Assembly: GCF_900129505.1 (NCBI RefSeq)
Contig: NZ_LT670818.1
Span: forward strand, 7,721,001-7,785,000
DNA from: Bradyrhizobium erythrophlei
Lineage (GTDB): Bacteria; Pseudomonadota; Alphaproteobacteria; Rhizobiales; Xanthobacteraceae
DNA length: 64,000 bases
Direction of reading: 5' to 3'
The translations under genes and the position numbers were made by a program. Position 1 is the first letter of the stretch. Each line of letters starts with the position of its first letter. Positions 1 through 8,973 of the stretch are shown piece after piece. The notes beneath the pieces were generated by a model. It saw nothing but the letters and a program-made list of their open reading frames with translations, searched no databases and was not told where the DNA came from.

Positions 1-505
1 CCTCGTTGCCCTTGGTCTCGGTCTCCTCGTCGACCCCGCGGACGGGGCGCGCCTCGGAAACCCCGGGCCGCTTGGCGATGCCATGGCTGATGTAATTGAC
101 CGCGTCGTAGCGGGTCATGTCCTGCTCCTGCAGGAAATAGGCGGCATGGCTCTCGCGCTCCGCGAAGATCGCGATGAGCACGTTGGCGCCGGTGACTTCC
201 TCGCGCCCCGACGACTGGACATGAATGACCGCGCGCTGGATCACGCGCTGAAAGCCCGCCGTCGGCTTGGCATCGTCTGCGCCGTCGGTGACCAGATTTT
301 CGAACTCGGTCTCGAGGTAATTGACGAGACTGGTGCGCAGCTTGTCGAGGTCGACGCTGCAGGCACGCATCACGGCGGCCGCATCCGAGTCATCGATCAG
401 CGACAGCAGAAGGTGTTCAAGCGTCGCATATTGGTGGTGACGCTCGTTTGCAATCGCCAGCGCACGATGCAGGGATTGTTCAAGGCTTTGGGAAAAAGTC
501 GGCAT
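1..505 (-). CDS. clpA: ATP-dependent Clp protease ATP-binding subunit ClpA (N-terminal part only)
   Basis: This is the N-terminal part of ClpA, the AAA+ unfoldase that feeds substrates to ClpP; the gene runs off the left edge. The start MPTFSQSLEQSLHRAL followed by ANERHHQYATLEHLLL is the double Clp-N repeat domain that docks ClpS. About 168 residues are visible and neither AAA+ module is reached. The ATG at 505 has an AGAGGA Shine-Dalgarno about 8 bases upstream. clpS lies directly upstream on the same strand, the usual alphaproteobacterial order. The family assignment is secure. Confidence 0.95.
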   Translation of the reverse strand, partial: MPTFSQSLEQSLHRALAIANERHHQYATLEHLLLSLIDDSDAAAVMRACSVDLDKLRTSLVNYLETEFENLVTDGADDAKPTAGFQRVIQRAVIHVQSSGREEVTGANVLIAIFAERESHAAYFLQEQDMTRYDAVNYISHGIAKRPGVSEARPVRGVDEETETKGNE

Positions 506-741
506 TCGCGTCCTCTGTGGCCCCCGCCATCATCATGATCGCCGTTGCTCGCTCAGGCAACAACAACCTTTGTCATATAGTCATCTAAGATCGCGGCAAA
601 AGAGCGGTTCCCGCGACTCGTTCACGCCGGTATCGCAAGCTTACATCCAAACCCCGGGCGCCACCCGGAGGCGCAGGCTTGACCGGTCCCTCGCCCCTTG
701 ATGCAAAACCCGTTCCCATTTCAGGTGGATTTCGCGCGGCG

Positions 742-1074
742 CTACTTTTTTTCCATCACGCACTGCAGGGGGTGCTGGTGCTTGCGCGCAAAATCCATCA
801 CCTGCGTTACTTTGGTCTCGGCGATCTCGTAGGTGAACACCCCGCACTCCCCGATTCCATGATGATGGACGTGGAGCATGATCTTGGTCGCGGCCTCGAC
901 GTCCTTCTGGAAGAACTTCTCCAGTACGTGAACGACAAATTCCATCGGCGTGTAGTCGTCGTTCAGGATCAGGACGCGATACAGATTGGGCCGCTTGGTC
1001 TTCGGCTTGACCTTGGCGATGACGGACGTGGCCGGACCGCCGGGACCCGCGCCGCGGTTCTCATCGTTGCCCAT
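742..1074 (-). CDS. clpS: ATP-dependent Clp protease adaptor ClpS
   Basis: ClpS binds the ClpA N-domain and delivers N-degron substrates to ClpAP. The core ([20 protein letters not shown], then [19 protein letters not shown]) holds the conserved [10 protein letters not shown] substrate-pocket motif and the C-terminal ClpA-binding region. The start is uncertain: ATG at 1074 gives 110 residues (MGNDENRG...), and an in-frame ATG at 1140 gives 132. Neither has a strong Shine-Dalgarno. I chose the shorter form because the extra N-terminus is low-complexity Ala/Ser. A 236-base spacer separates it from clpA. Confidence 0.93.
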   Translation of the reverse strand: MGNDENRGAGPGGPATSVIAKVKPKTKRPNLYRVLILNDDYTPMEFVVHVLEKFFQKDVEAATKIMLHVHHHGIGECGVFTYEIAETKVTQVMDFARKHQHPLQCVMEKK

Positions 1075-1140
1075 TCGGGGAGCAGATGCGGCGACGGCGG
1101 CTGGTGCGGACGAGAGAGGTCTGGAAGCTAATTGCAACAT

Positions 1141-1569
1141 GGCACAGGCGTTCGAAATCCCCAGGGAAACCGGACAGCGGCCGGGCGATACGCTCCTCCC
1201 GGACCGCATCTTAACCAGTTCCCGGACACGCTTTTCCAGATCGCCGCTCCCGGCCGGCCCGACCCATCCGCTGCATCGATAACAACAATATGGGACTGCC
1301 TTCGGTTCGCCGCAAGCACGCAAATCTAGGTCCGATGCGACCTGCGCCGGGTCCGATTCCAAGTCCGGCGATCCCGCCAAGACTAATCAATCTTGCCGGG
1401 TTTGACAAAAAATGTCTGGGCCGTTTAGCCGCCGTTGACCATGCCGGCCGTATTTGGCGGCCGGTTCGGCCCTTGTCCGGCTATTGACCCGTATTTCTCT
1501 GGTCCGATTTACCAGCCGTTTAGTGGCGACACCCGAAATGGCCGCAGAAACCAGAATTCGGGGGCTGTT
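1141..1569. other. Intergenic region between clpS and the TadG-like gene
   Basis: No convincing gene is seen in these 429 bases. The short open frames on both strands overlap each other and lack recognisable sequence. If the longer clpS start at 1140 is used, the left edge is the clpS leader. The region presumably holds divergent promoters for clpS and the pilus-like gene, but no clear -35/-10 pair could be picked. Confidence 0.4.
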
Positions 1570-3486
1570 ATGGCCGGTACATTCATTTTCCGTCGTATTA
1601 TTGGAGCGGCACGCCGCTTCGCCAGGGCCGATCAGGGCAATATCGCGGTGATCTTCGCCATCGCCTGCGTGCCCCTGATCACATTCGTGGGCGCCGCGGT
1701 CGATTACAGCCGGCTCAGTGACGCGCGCTCCTCGATGCAGTCTGCCCTCGATTCGACGGCGCTGATGGTGTCGAAGGATCTGACATCCGGCGTGATCACG
1801 ACCTCCGAAATCAGTACGTCCGCCCAAAACTATTTCACCGCGCTTTACGCCGGCAAAGGCGCCACAGCGAATCCGATCAGCGCGACTTACACGCCGGGCA
1901 GCGGCAGCACGACCTCGACGGTCCTGATCAGCGGAAGCGGCAGCATCACGACCGACTTCATGAGGATAGCCGGCTTCCCGACCCTCCCCTTCAACGGCAG
2001 TTCGACGGCGACCTGGGGCAACGTGAAAATGCGCGTTGCGCTGGCGCTCGACAACACGGGATCGATGTCCCAGAACGGCAAGATCACCGCGCTGAGAAAC
2101 GCCGTCGCCGGAAGCGGCGGTCTGATCGACCAGCTCAGCGCGCTCGCCAAGACTCCGGGCGATGTCTATATTTCCGTCGTTCCCTTCGCCAAGGACGTCA
2201 ACCTTGGCGCCAGCAACTACACCGCGAGCTGGATCGACTGGACCGACTGGCTGAATCCGCCGAACGTTCAGCCCAACAACGGAACCAACGGGCACTACCA
2301 GGCAACGCTCCCGATGAACTGGCATGCCGTGGGACCAGGTGCAAATTGCCCGTTCACCACCGGCAGCGGCGGCTTTACCTGCACCCAGGGCCCTACCAGC
2401 ACTTCAAACGCTCCGACGATTCCAGCGAGCGGCACCTATTCAGGCTACATTTGCCCCAGCGTCGATGCCAACTCCCACACGCGCTACAATGGCTGCTGGG
2501 ACAGTGAGCCAGTCGGGCCTGGAGTCTTCTGTTCGGGATCCAGTTCCTGCAGTTGTCCCGTCAATTCCTCAAATTGCGGCTGCAGTGGCAGCGGCACCAG
2601 CAAGTCGTGCTCCGTCTCTGCTCCGGGCAACCTTTACGTCCACAACTGGACGCAGCCCAGCTATGGCGACACGATACATAATCTGACCCAGCCTCGGGTT
2701 GGCAAAGTTGGTACTTTGGGAACTGACGACGTCCCCGTTGGTTTTACCGGAAATAAATGGACTCCCACCAATTCCACACCCACGGTCCAGAACGTCTGGC
2801 TCGCGCCGTCCACCAACCCCATCAGCACCTGGACGGGCTGCATCACCGACCGCACGCAGCCCTACGACACGACAGGCGACATCACCACGCCGTTTCCGGC
2901 CAATCAGTATTATGAAAACAGCACGGCTTACTGCAGCAGCAGCGCCTCGACACCGCTGGAGCCAGTCATGCCCCTGAGCTACAACTGGACCGCGCTGAAG
3001 ACCGCCGTCAATGCGATGCAGCCGACCGGTGGCACCAATCAGGTGGTGGGACTGGCCTGGGCGTGGCAGACCCTGATCCCAAGCAGTCCCGTGCCCGCGC
3101 CGGCGGAGGACGCCAACACCACCTACAACCGGGTCATCATCATCCTGTCCGACGGTCTGAATACCGAGGATCGCTGGCCGGTCAATGGCAACGGCAGCAC
3201 TCAAAACACTGGCTCCGGCAACACCCAATTCCCCGGCTTGATTGACTACCGCCAGAAGCTCCTGTGCGACAATCTGAAGAACGCCACGGACTCCAAGGGC
3301 AACCCGATGTACACGATCTACACCATCCAGGTGGACACCAGCACGCCCGCCGACCCGACCTCGACGATTCTGCAATACTGCGCAAGCAGCCCGGACAAGT
3401 TCTACATGCTGACGAGTTCCAGCCAGATTGTCACCACGTTCAACGCGATCGGGACCGCGCTCAGCAAGCTTCGCGTCGCGCAATAA
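1570..3486 (+). CDS. TadG-like pilus assembly protein with von Willebrand A domain
   Basis: The predicted protein has 638 residues. Its N-terminus is a cytoplasmic/basic stretch followed by one membrane helix (DQGNIAVIFAIACVPLITF) and then a small-residue-rich segment, the TadE/TadG-type prepilin-like start (residues about 15-75). A VWA MIDAS motif (LALDNTGSMSQNGK) lies near residue 155, and a second acidic strand (NRVIIILSDGLNTED) lies late in the chain. Between them is a long Ser/Thr/Pro/Cys-rich insert, probably surface-exposed. TadG-like proteins act in Flp pilus biogenesis at the envelope. No other tad genes are adjacent, so the partner system is unknown. An ATG at 1570 is used; an in-frame upstream start at 1435 would add residues before the membrane helix. 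Confidence 0.8.
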   Translation: MAGTFIFRRIIGAARRFARADQGNIAVIFAIACVPLITFVGAAVDYSRLSDARSSMQSALDSTALMVSKDLTSGVITTSEISTSAQNYFTALYAGKGATANPISATYTPGSGSTTSTVLISGSGSITTDFMRIAGFPTLPFNGSSTATWGNVKMRVALALDNTGSMSQNGKITALRNAVAGSGGLIDQLSALAKTPGDVYISVVPFAKDVNLGASNYTASWIDWTDWLNPPNVQPNNGTNGHYQATLPMNWHAVGPGANCPFTTGSGGFTCTQGPTSTSNAPTIPASGTYSGYICPSVDANSHTRYNGCWDSEPVGPGVFCSGSSSCSCPVNSSNCGCSGSGTSKSCSVSAPGNLYVHNWTQPSYGDTIHNLTQPRVGKVGTLGTDDVPVGFTGNKWTPTNSTPTVQNVWLAPSTNPISTWTGCITDRTQPYDTTGDITTPFPANQYYENSTAYCSSSASTPLEPVMPLSYNWTALKTAVNAMQPTGGTNQVVGLAWAWQTLIPSSPVPAPAEDANTTYNRVIIILSDGLNTEDRWPVNGNGSTQNTGSGNTQFPGLIDYRQKLLCDNLKNATDSKGNPMYTIYTIQVDTSTPADPTSTILQYCASSPDKFYMLTSSSQIVTTFNAIGTALSKLRVAQ

Positions 3487-3511
3487 TCGTTCGCTCCAAC
3501 AAATCATAAGA

Positions 3512-3539
3512 AAAAGCCCGGCCATTCGGCCGGGCTTTT
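3512..3539. terminator. Bidirectional rho-independent terminator
   Basis: A perfect 12-bp stem (AAAAGCCCGGCC / GGCCGGGCTTTT) with an ATTC loop lies between the convergent TadG-like and phasin genes. The T-rich flank on both strands would allow it to end both transcripts. Confidence 0.9.
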
Positions 3540-3579
3540 GATTTTCGAAGATCGCATTGCGATCAGAGGACGCAAATGA

Positions 3580-3921
3580 TCAGGCGGCCGCCGCCGGCGT
3601 GAACTTCGCGACCAGGCCTTCGAGCGGCTTGTAGGTCGTCTTGGCGAGATCGGTGTAGAGACCCGCGATCTTCTGCGACTCGGCGATGAAGGTCTCATAA
3701 GCGGATTTTGCGAATTCGGTCTGCACTTCGAGCGCCTTGTCGAGTGACTTCACGCCCGACAGCTTCTCGACGAACGACTTGGTATCTTCAAACGACTTCT
3801 TGGTGTAGTCGCCATAGGCGCTGGCGATGGCCTGGAGGCCGTTCTGGACGCTAGCCGCAGAGGCCACGACCGTATCGAGATGCTCTTTGCCGTACTGCTG
3901 AATGTCTTCAACTTTGATCAT
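3580..3921 (-). CDS. Phasin (polyhydroxyalkanoate granule-associated protein)
   Basis: The 113-residue protein is rich in Ala/Lys/Glu amphipathic helix with the phasin_2 look (IQQYGKEHLDTVVASAASVQ, SFEDTKSFVEKLSGVKSLDK) and ends in an Ala-rich tail. Phasins coat intracellular polyhydroxybutyrate granules and control their size. Its length and helix content fit small rhizobial phasins. Two GTGC...GCAC palindromes upstream suggest repression by a PhaR-type regulator. Confidence 0.9.
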   Translation of the reverse strand: MIKVEDIQQYGKEHLDTVVASAASVQNGLQAIASAYGDYTKKSFEDTKSFVEKLSGVKSLDKALEVQTEFAKSAYETFIAESQKIAGLYTDLAKTTYKPLEGLVAKFTPAAAA

Positions 3922-3994
3922 GATCGAGAGTCCTTCCCAGACTGGTGTTCAATCTGCCGGGAGGTCCCGGCTCCCTTGACACTGCCTCAATATA

Positions 3995-4038
3995 GTGCAG
4001 CGCACAAAAAAGTCAAGAATCTTTGTGCGACGCACAAA
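3995..4038. promoter_or_regulatory. Palindromic operator pair upstream of phasin gene (PhaR-like)
   Basis: Two related inverted repeats lie upstream of the phasin start: GTGC-AGC-GCAC at 3995-4005 and a perfect TTTGTGCG-A-CGCACAAA at 4022-4038. Regulation of phasin genes by PhaR, which binds GC-containing palindromes and is titrated by PHB granules, is established in other bacteria. Assigning these sites to PhaR is inference from position and symmetry. Confidence 0.6.
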
Positions 4039-4320
4039 TGCATCGCATTAGCAGCGAATCCCGGGGGTTTGCGCAAGGGATAATTAATCTTTTGGAAACT
4101 CGGGCGCCCTAACCTGATTCCCGGGCTTGTCCGGATCCGGACAGGCAACCGGAAAAACGTTTTCGCACAGTCTCTTAGCTGGAATGGCGGCTCCGACCGC
4201 GGTGCGGTGGGAAAAACCCGCCTCAATCGAGTGGTTCGAGCAGGGAAACGGCGCCGGCGGTCGGGCATAATTTGGCCTCACGAACCGGGGAACTAGACAG
4301 AAATTGGGACGGGGAAGTTC

Positions 4321-6168
4321 ATGCTTCGCACAACCTTCGGCTCCTCGCGTGTTTTGCGGGTTTGCGTCTTCGGGCTGGTCACGGTCTCCACAGCGGTCCT
4401 CTTCACAAGCGACAACGCCGAAGCGCGGCACACCCGGCACCATCACTACGCCCACGCCCGCCACCACGAGGAAGCACGCGAGAGCTACAGCCCTCAATTC
4501 TCCTCCATCATCGTCGACGGAAATTCCGGCGCCACGCTTTCCGCCAACAATCCCGACGCCGGCCGTCATCCGGCTTCGCTGACCAAGATCATGACGCTCT
4601 ATCTGCTGTTCGAGCGCCTCGACGCCGGCAAGATGAAGCTCGACACCGAAATGGAGGTTTCCGAACATGCTTCCGAGCAAGCTCCGACCAAGCTCGGGCT
4701 GCGTCCGGGTCAAACCATCCGCGTCGAGGACGCCATCAAGGGACTGGTGACGCGCTCCGCCAATGACGCGGCCGTCGTGATCGCGGAAGCCATCGGCGGC
4801 AGTGAAGACGATTTCGCCAGGCTGATGACGCGCAAGGCGCGCGCGCTCGGAATGAGCCGCACCACCTACCGCAACGCCTCGGGCCTGCCCAACGACGAAC
4901 AGATAACGACGGCGCGCGATCAATCGACGCTGGGCCGCGCCATCCAGGACCGCTTTCCGCGCTACTACCGCTACTTCTCGACGATGGCGTTCAATTATCA
5001 CGGCCAGTCGATCCGCAATCACAACCATCTCCTGGGCAATGTCGAAGGCGTGGACGGCATCAAGACCGGCTACACAAGGGCCTCCGGGTTCAATCTCGTA
5101 ACCTCGATGCACCGCGGCAACCGCTTCCTGGTCGGCGTCGTCCTGGGAGGCCGCAGCGGCGGCTCGCGCGACGCCATCATGCGCAACCTGCTCGCTGAAA
5201 ATCTCGAAAAGGCCGCCAACAAGCGCACCGTTGCCGCGATCACCGAGCGCAACGGGTCCGACGCCAATACCGAAATTGCGCGGGCCGATGACGATTCGGA
5301 GCCCGCACCGGCAGTTCAGGCCCCGGCTGCGGTTCAGGTCGCCTCCGCTGCGACTGAACCGGTCGCAGCACCGGCGGCCCGTTCGGCCGGATCGGCCAGC
5401 CGATCGATTTTCGCCGCCGCCACCGCGGCCGTTCCGCCAACCAAGACCGAGCCCGCGCCCCTGACCAATGGGGTGCTCCAGGCCCAGGCGCTCGCCGCCA
5501 TTCCCGGCTCGTCCGAACCGATGAAGCCGGTCAAGGTCAAGACCGTCCAGATCAAGGCCGGACAGTTCAAACTGGCCTCCGCCGCGCCGTCCCAGCCGGC
5601 CACCCCCATCACCAGCGCCATCCCGGCGGCTCGCCCGGAAGTGCCGGAGACCTCGAGCGCAGTCGTCGCCAGGGCGGAAAATAAGGCCGAAACGGCCAGG
5701 GTTGAAAGCGGCAGGACCGAGGTCGCAAAGCCCGAAATGCCGCCGCAGCCGGCCGGCCACGGCACCGGCAATGGTCTGCTCGGCGTGCTTCCGGCTTCGA
5801 GCCTTCCTGCCGCTTCTACCCCCTCTTCCTCCTCGCAGGCTTTGGCCTATGCTGATCCCGCCCCCCGCTCGCAGCCGCAGGCGGTCCAGCAAAACAGCGC
5901 CGTCAAGCCGGTCGCGGTCCACACCGGCTGGATCGTCCAGGTCGGCGCGCTCGAGAGCGAAGGCGAAGCGTTGCAGCGCATTGATGCGGCCCGCAATCAG
6001 GCCCATGGCCTGCTTGCGAAGGCCGATCCGTTTACCGAGCCGGTCGTCGCCAAGGGTGACAAGAAGCTGTACCGGGCCCGCTTCGCCGGCCTCGACCGCG
6101 ATCAGGCCGAAGCCGTGTGCAAGACGCTGAAGCATTCCGACATTTCCTGCATCACCGTCCGCAACTGA
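4321..6168 (+). CDS. D-alanyl-D-alanine carboxypeptidase (S11 family) with C-terminal SPOR domain
   Basis: A penicillin-binding serine peptidase that trims the terminal D-Ala from peptidoglycan stem peptides in the periplasm. It has a signal peptide (residues about 1-38), then the S11 catalytic domain with SxxK (PASLTK), SxN (TRSANDAAVV) and KTG (DGIKTGYT) motifs all present. A roughly 250-residue Ala/Pro-rich linker follows. The C-terminal SPOR domain (HTGWIVQVGALESEGEAL to the end) binds denuded septal glycan and would direct it to the division site. The 615-residue length reflects the linker. Confidence 0.92.
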   Translation: MLRTTFGSSRVLRVCVFGLVTVSTAVLFTSDNAEARHTRHHHYAHARHHEEARESYSPQFSSIIVDGNSGATLSANNPDAGRHPASLTKIMTLYLLFERLDAGKMKLDTEMEVSEHASEQAPTKLGLRPGQTIRVEDAIKGLVTRSANDAAVVIAEAIGGSEDDFARLMTRKARALGMSRTTYRNASGLPNDEQITTARDQSTLGRAIQDRFPRYYRYFSTMAFNYHGQSIRNHNHLLGNVEGVDGIKTGYTRASGFNLVTSMHRGNRFLVGVVLGGRSGGSRDAIMRNLLAENLEKAANKRTVAAITERNGSDANTEIARADDDSEPAPAVQAPAAVQVASAATEPVAAPAARSAGSASRSIFAAATAAVPPTKTEPAPLTNGVLQAQALAAIPGSSEPMKPVKVKTVQIKAGQFKLASAAPSQPATPITSAIPAARPEVPETSSAVVARAENKAETARVESGRTEVAKPEMPPQPAGHGTGNGLLGVLPASSLPAASTPSSSSQALAYADPAPRSQPQAVQQNSAVKPVAVHTGWIVQVGALESEGEALQRIDAARNQAHGLLAKADPFTEPVVAKGDKKLYRARFAGLDRDQAEAVCKTLKHSDISCITVRN

Positions 6169-6464
6169 TCCCCACGGGTTAACAAATCGTAGCGCGGGGC
6201 GCGTTTGCGCCTTGCTCACCCTTCCGCGCCCGTCGCAGCGACGCGGCGTTTGTGACCGGATGCGCCGGCGCGAACCGCGGCGGCAGGCCTGCGCCCGCAT
6301 CGATCATGCGACAACCTCGCCGCTGCAAACTTCTCGTCAAGATTTAGCGGTTAATACTGCGACATGAGAGATCGACCACGCCGGACAACGGTGGGCGGGA
6401 ACGGGCGTCAACCGGAGCGAAGAACAGAAGTGACCGGTCGTGGCGTTGGTAGCGTTGTCCGGAG

Positions 6465-7190
6465 TTAAGTGTGATGCGTACGAAGCAAAGTATCCTTGGC
6501 CTCGTTTACACGGGCCGCGAGGTACGTCGACCCCCCCTGATCGGGATGCAGTTTCTTCATGAGCGCGCGGTGCGCCCGGCCGATCTCGTCACGCCCCGCC
6601 CCCGGCTGCAGGCCAAGGATCTGGTAGGCCTCCTCGTTCGTCATTTTGCCGCTCGACGCCGTGCGGCTCTGCCCCCCTGCCGCATTTCCCTGCGCGTCCT
6701 GACGCCAGGCGGGAAACCTGCGGTCCAGATAGCTTTCAAGTAACGCCACGCTCTCGGCGTCGAAGCCGGCGATCATCGCCGTCAGCTGCGACAGGTCGTA
6801 TTCCTCAAGCCTGTGGCCGGCATAGGGGCCCGCCACGATCTGGCCTGTGAGTTCGCCGCTGTCGTGATCGAGCGTCATGTCGAGATATTGCGAGCGGACC
6901 TGCGAGCTCTGTCCCGCCGACCGCTTTGAGCCGCCGAATATCCCGCCGATATTTCCGAAACCCGACACTCCGAACGGGGTCCAACCAAGCAGACCCGCAC
7001 CGAAAATGCCGATCGGGATGGCTACGGCGAGTTCGCCCCTGATGCCGGTGAAGGCGGCGACCGCGAGCGCCAGCACGCCGCCGCCGATCTTGACGGCGCG
7101 CGCGAGCACGACGGGGTTAGCCGCCCGAAACATCTGCAGCAGTGAATAAAGAAGAATGACGGCGACGACGCCGGCGATCAGGGTTGGCAT
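6465..7190 (-). CDS. Membrane-anchored DnaJ-domain protein
   Basis: The 241-residue protein starts with one or two hydrophobic helices (MPTLIAGVVAVILLYSLL; GGGVLALAVAAF). It ends in a J domain (EEAYQILGLQPGAGRDEI, HPD in KKLHPDQGG), so it probably recruits DnaK to the inner membrane. The middle (DMTLDHDSGELTGQIVAGPY) is typical of TIM14/DnaJ-like proteins of Bradyrhizobium. The start ATG at 7190 was chosen because the hydrophobic N-terminus begins there. Confidence 0.85.
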   Translation of the reverse strand: MPTLIAGVVAVILLYSLLQMFRAANPVVLARAVKIGGGVLALAVAAFTGIRGELAVAIPIGIFGAGLLGWTPFGVSGFGNIGGIFGGSKRSAGQSSQVRSQYLDMTLDHDSGELTGQIVAGPYAGHRLEEYDLSQLTAMIAGFDAESVALLESYLDRRFPAWRQDAQGNAAGGQSRTASSGKMTNEEAYQILGLQPGAGRDEIGRAHRALMKKLHPDQGGSTYLAARVNEAKDTLLRTHHT

Positions 7191-7319
7191 CCGCCCAATA
7201 TAGGCGCATCGGCGGCAAAAAGCATGGCGGTCGTGCTTACCCAAAAGCACGACGTTCGCAAAAAGCCCCGTTGGCCTCGGCCACGCGATCTTATTATTGT
7301 TCATTCCGACCCCAGCCGG

Positions 7320-7739
7320 ATGGCGATGGAGCACGCGATGGCGACGCCGGGATTGACCACGATACGGAGCAGCTTCGGGCCGCAGGATACGATGAACCGG
7401 CTGGAGACCGCGGTGAAGGCCAAGGGCATGACGGTGTTTGCCCGGATCGATCATGCCGCGGGTGCGACAACGGTTGGACTGCCGCTGCGGCCGACCGAGG
7501 TCCTGATCTTTGGCAATGCCAGGGGCGGCACGCCGCTGATGCAATCCATTCAGACGATCGGCATCGACCTGCCGCTGAAAGCGCTGGTTTGGCAGGATGC
7601 CGCCGGCGACACTTGGCTTTCCTACAACGACCCCGATTGGCTCGCGAAACGACATGGACTGAGCAGGGAGACCGAGACGGCGGTCGGTACGCTGGCCGGC
7701 GCGCTGGCGGCGCTGGCGAAGGCGGCAACGACCGGATAG
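7320..7739 (+). CDS. DUF302 family protein
   Basis: A 139-residue soluble protein that matches the DUF302 fold: a helix (QDTMNRLETAVKAKGMTVFA), the strand-turn PTEVLIFGNARGGTPLMQ, then LPLKALVWQDAAGDTWLSYN. The biochemical role of the family is unclear. It is read divergently from the DnaJ-like gene. Several in-frame ATGs occur close together at the start, so the first few residues are uncertain. Confidence 0.85.
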   Translation: MAMEHAMATPGLTTIRSSFGPQDTMNRLETAVKAKGMTVFARIDHAAGATTVGLPLRPTEVLIFGNARGGTPLMQSIQTIGIDLPLKALVWQDAAGDTWLSYNDPDWLAKRHGLSRETETAVGTLAGALAALAKAATTG

Positions 7740-7740
7740 C

Positions 7741-8060
7741 CCGATGACTTCGCGCTTTCAAGCCGCCGATCATTCCCGCCGCCTTCTCCGGCATCGTGCT
7801 GGGGCTGGCCTCTGGCGGATGCCGCGGTGGTCGGCGAAGCGCTGATGGCGCTCGCGGCCATCGTCTGGGCGCTGTTGTTGCTTCTTTTCATCCTGCGATG
7901 GGTGTTTTCGCGCGAAGAATCCCTCGGCGAAGCGCATCATCCGGTACAATGCTACTTCATCGGTCTTGCCGGCGTCTCGACCATGCTGATCGCGCTGGCC
8001 GCGCTGCCCCATTCGAGGCTCGTGGCCGAGAGGCGCCCCCGCAACCCGTCCCCGCCTGAC
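7741..8060 (+). pseudogene. Remnant of a TDT/SLAC1-type membrane transporter
   Basis: One frame gives FKPPIIPAAFSGIVLGLA, typical of the first helix of the tellurite-resistance/dicarboxylate (TDT, TehA-like) family. Another frame downstream gives ALLLLLFILRWVFSREESLG and then EAHHPVQCYFIGLAGVSTML, the next conserved segments. The two halves are joined only through a frame change near 7805-7820, and the reading degenerates after about 8030 before reaching family length (about 330 residues). I read it as a frameshifted and truncated remnant. Confidence 0.65.
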
Positions 8061-8077
8061 GATAGCGGGAGGCGAAA

Positions 8078-8842
8078 TCACCTCATCTGGCCGAGCAATT
8101 TGGCGGCTCCGCTAGCGCTCTTCGACAGCTGCCGCAACGCCTCGCGTCCTCCGGCGGCATAGGCCGCGGCTGCGCGCAACAGCTCGCGAAGCTGCGCCGC
8201 AGCGCCAGGATCGAATCTGCACCACGCGCCGCCGGTGAGGCGCGCGATTTCCCGGAACGCGTGCTCGGCAACGGCGTCGTGACCTTCCTGAAACATGAAC
8301 ACCGGCACCTTGAGCAGCCCGAGCTCGCCGGCCTTGGCGCAGAGATCGTCGACCTTCTCCTCCATGGCGTCGCCAACGAAGACCACCGCGCGCACGGCCG
8401 AGGCGACTGCCTCACGCCGCGCTTCCGACAGGACCTTGCCGATCTGGGTATTGCCGCCGCGGCAATCGATCCTGCCCATCAGCTTCGCCAGCTGCGCACT
8501 GTCGGAGATCCAGCCCGTGGCGCGGCACTCGTTGAGGCCGCGATAATAGACCAGGCGGATATCGAGGCTGCCGATAGCCGCCGCCTCCCGAAACATGTCG
8601 GCCTGCAGCGCGCAGGCCATGTCCCATGTCGGCTGCCGGCTCATGGTGGCATCGAGTGCAAACACGAGACGGCCCCGCGCACCCGGGGCATGCGGCGACA
8701 TCGCTTTGGCCTTGGCGACGAAGGCGGCGATGTCTTCCGAAGCCGACTTAGCTTCCGGCAACGAGCCGGCCTTGCCGGATTCGGCCTTTTGCGCCGAGGA
8801 AATCTCGGTCGCCGGTTTCGGCTGGGTCGGTTCGCGGGACAT
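8078..8842 (-). CDS. VWA-domain protein
   Basis: A 254-residue protein with a disordered, charged N-terminus (about 50 residues). A VWA-like domain follows: LVFALDATMSRQPTWDMA with an altered MIDAS (DATMS instead of DxSxS), a threonine-containing loop GNTQIGKVLSEA and an acidic strand AVVFVGDAMEE. The C-terminus is Ala-rich helix. It lies near the membrane DnaJ gene on the same strand, which may point to a shared role in proteostasis. That role is inferred from context only. Confidence 0.8.
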   Translation of the reverse strand: MSREPTQPKPATEISSAQKAESGKAGSLPEAKSASEDIAAFVAKAKAMSPHAPGARGRLVFALDATMSRQPTWDMACALQADMFREAAAIGSLDIRLVYYRGLNECRATGWISDSAQLAKLMGRIDCRGGNTQIGKVLSEARREAVASAVRAVVFVGDAMEEKVDDLCAKAGELGLLKVPVFMFQEGHDAVAEHAFREIARLTGGAWCRFDPGAAAQLRELLRAAAAYAAGGREALRQLSKSASGAAKLLGQMR

Positions 8843-8973
8843 CGGCGCTCGCAGATTACAGCAAGCTCTATGTGGGCCGCGATCAGGCCGTGGTCAATGC
8901 GCGGGAATATTGCCCGTCAGGCTTGAATAGAGAATCCACGCGCGGATCGAAGGGTCGAACGCCTCGGCCTGCG

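Noticed and set aside
1387..3525. Long minus-strand frames under the TadG-like gene
   Set aside because: The translations are Arg/Val/Gly-rich without domain character, and the plus strand has a membrane helix and a VWA motif.
4084..6300. A 738-codon open frame on the minus strand opposite the carboxypeptidase
   Set aside because: It is antisense to a gene with clear S11 and SPOR motifs. Its Gly/Arg/Asp-rich translation is typical of high-GC shadow frames.
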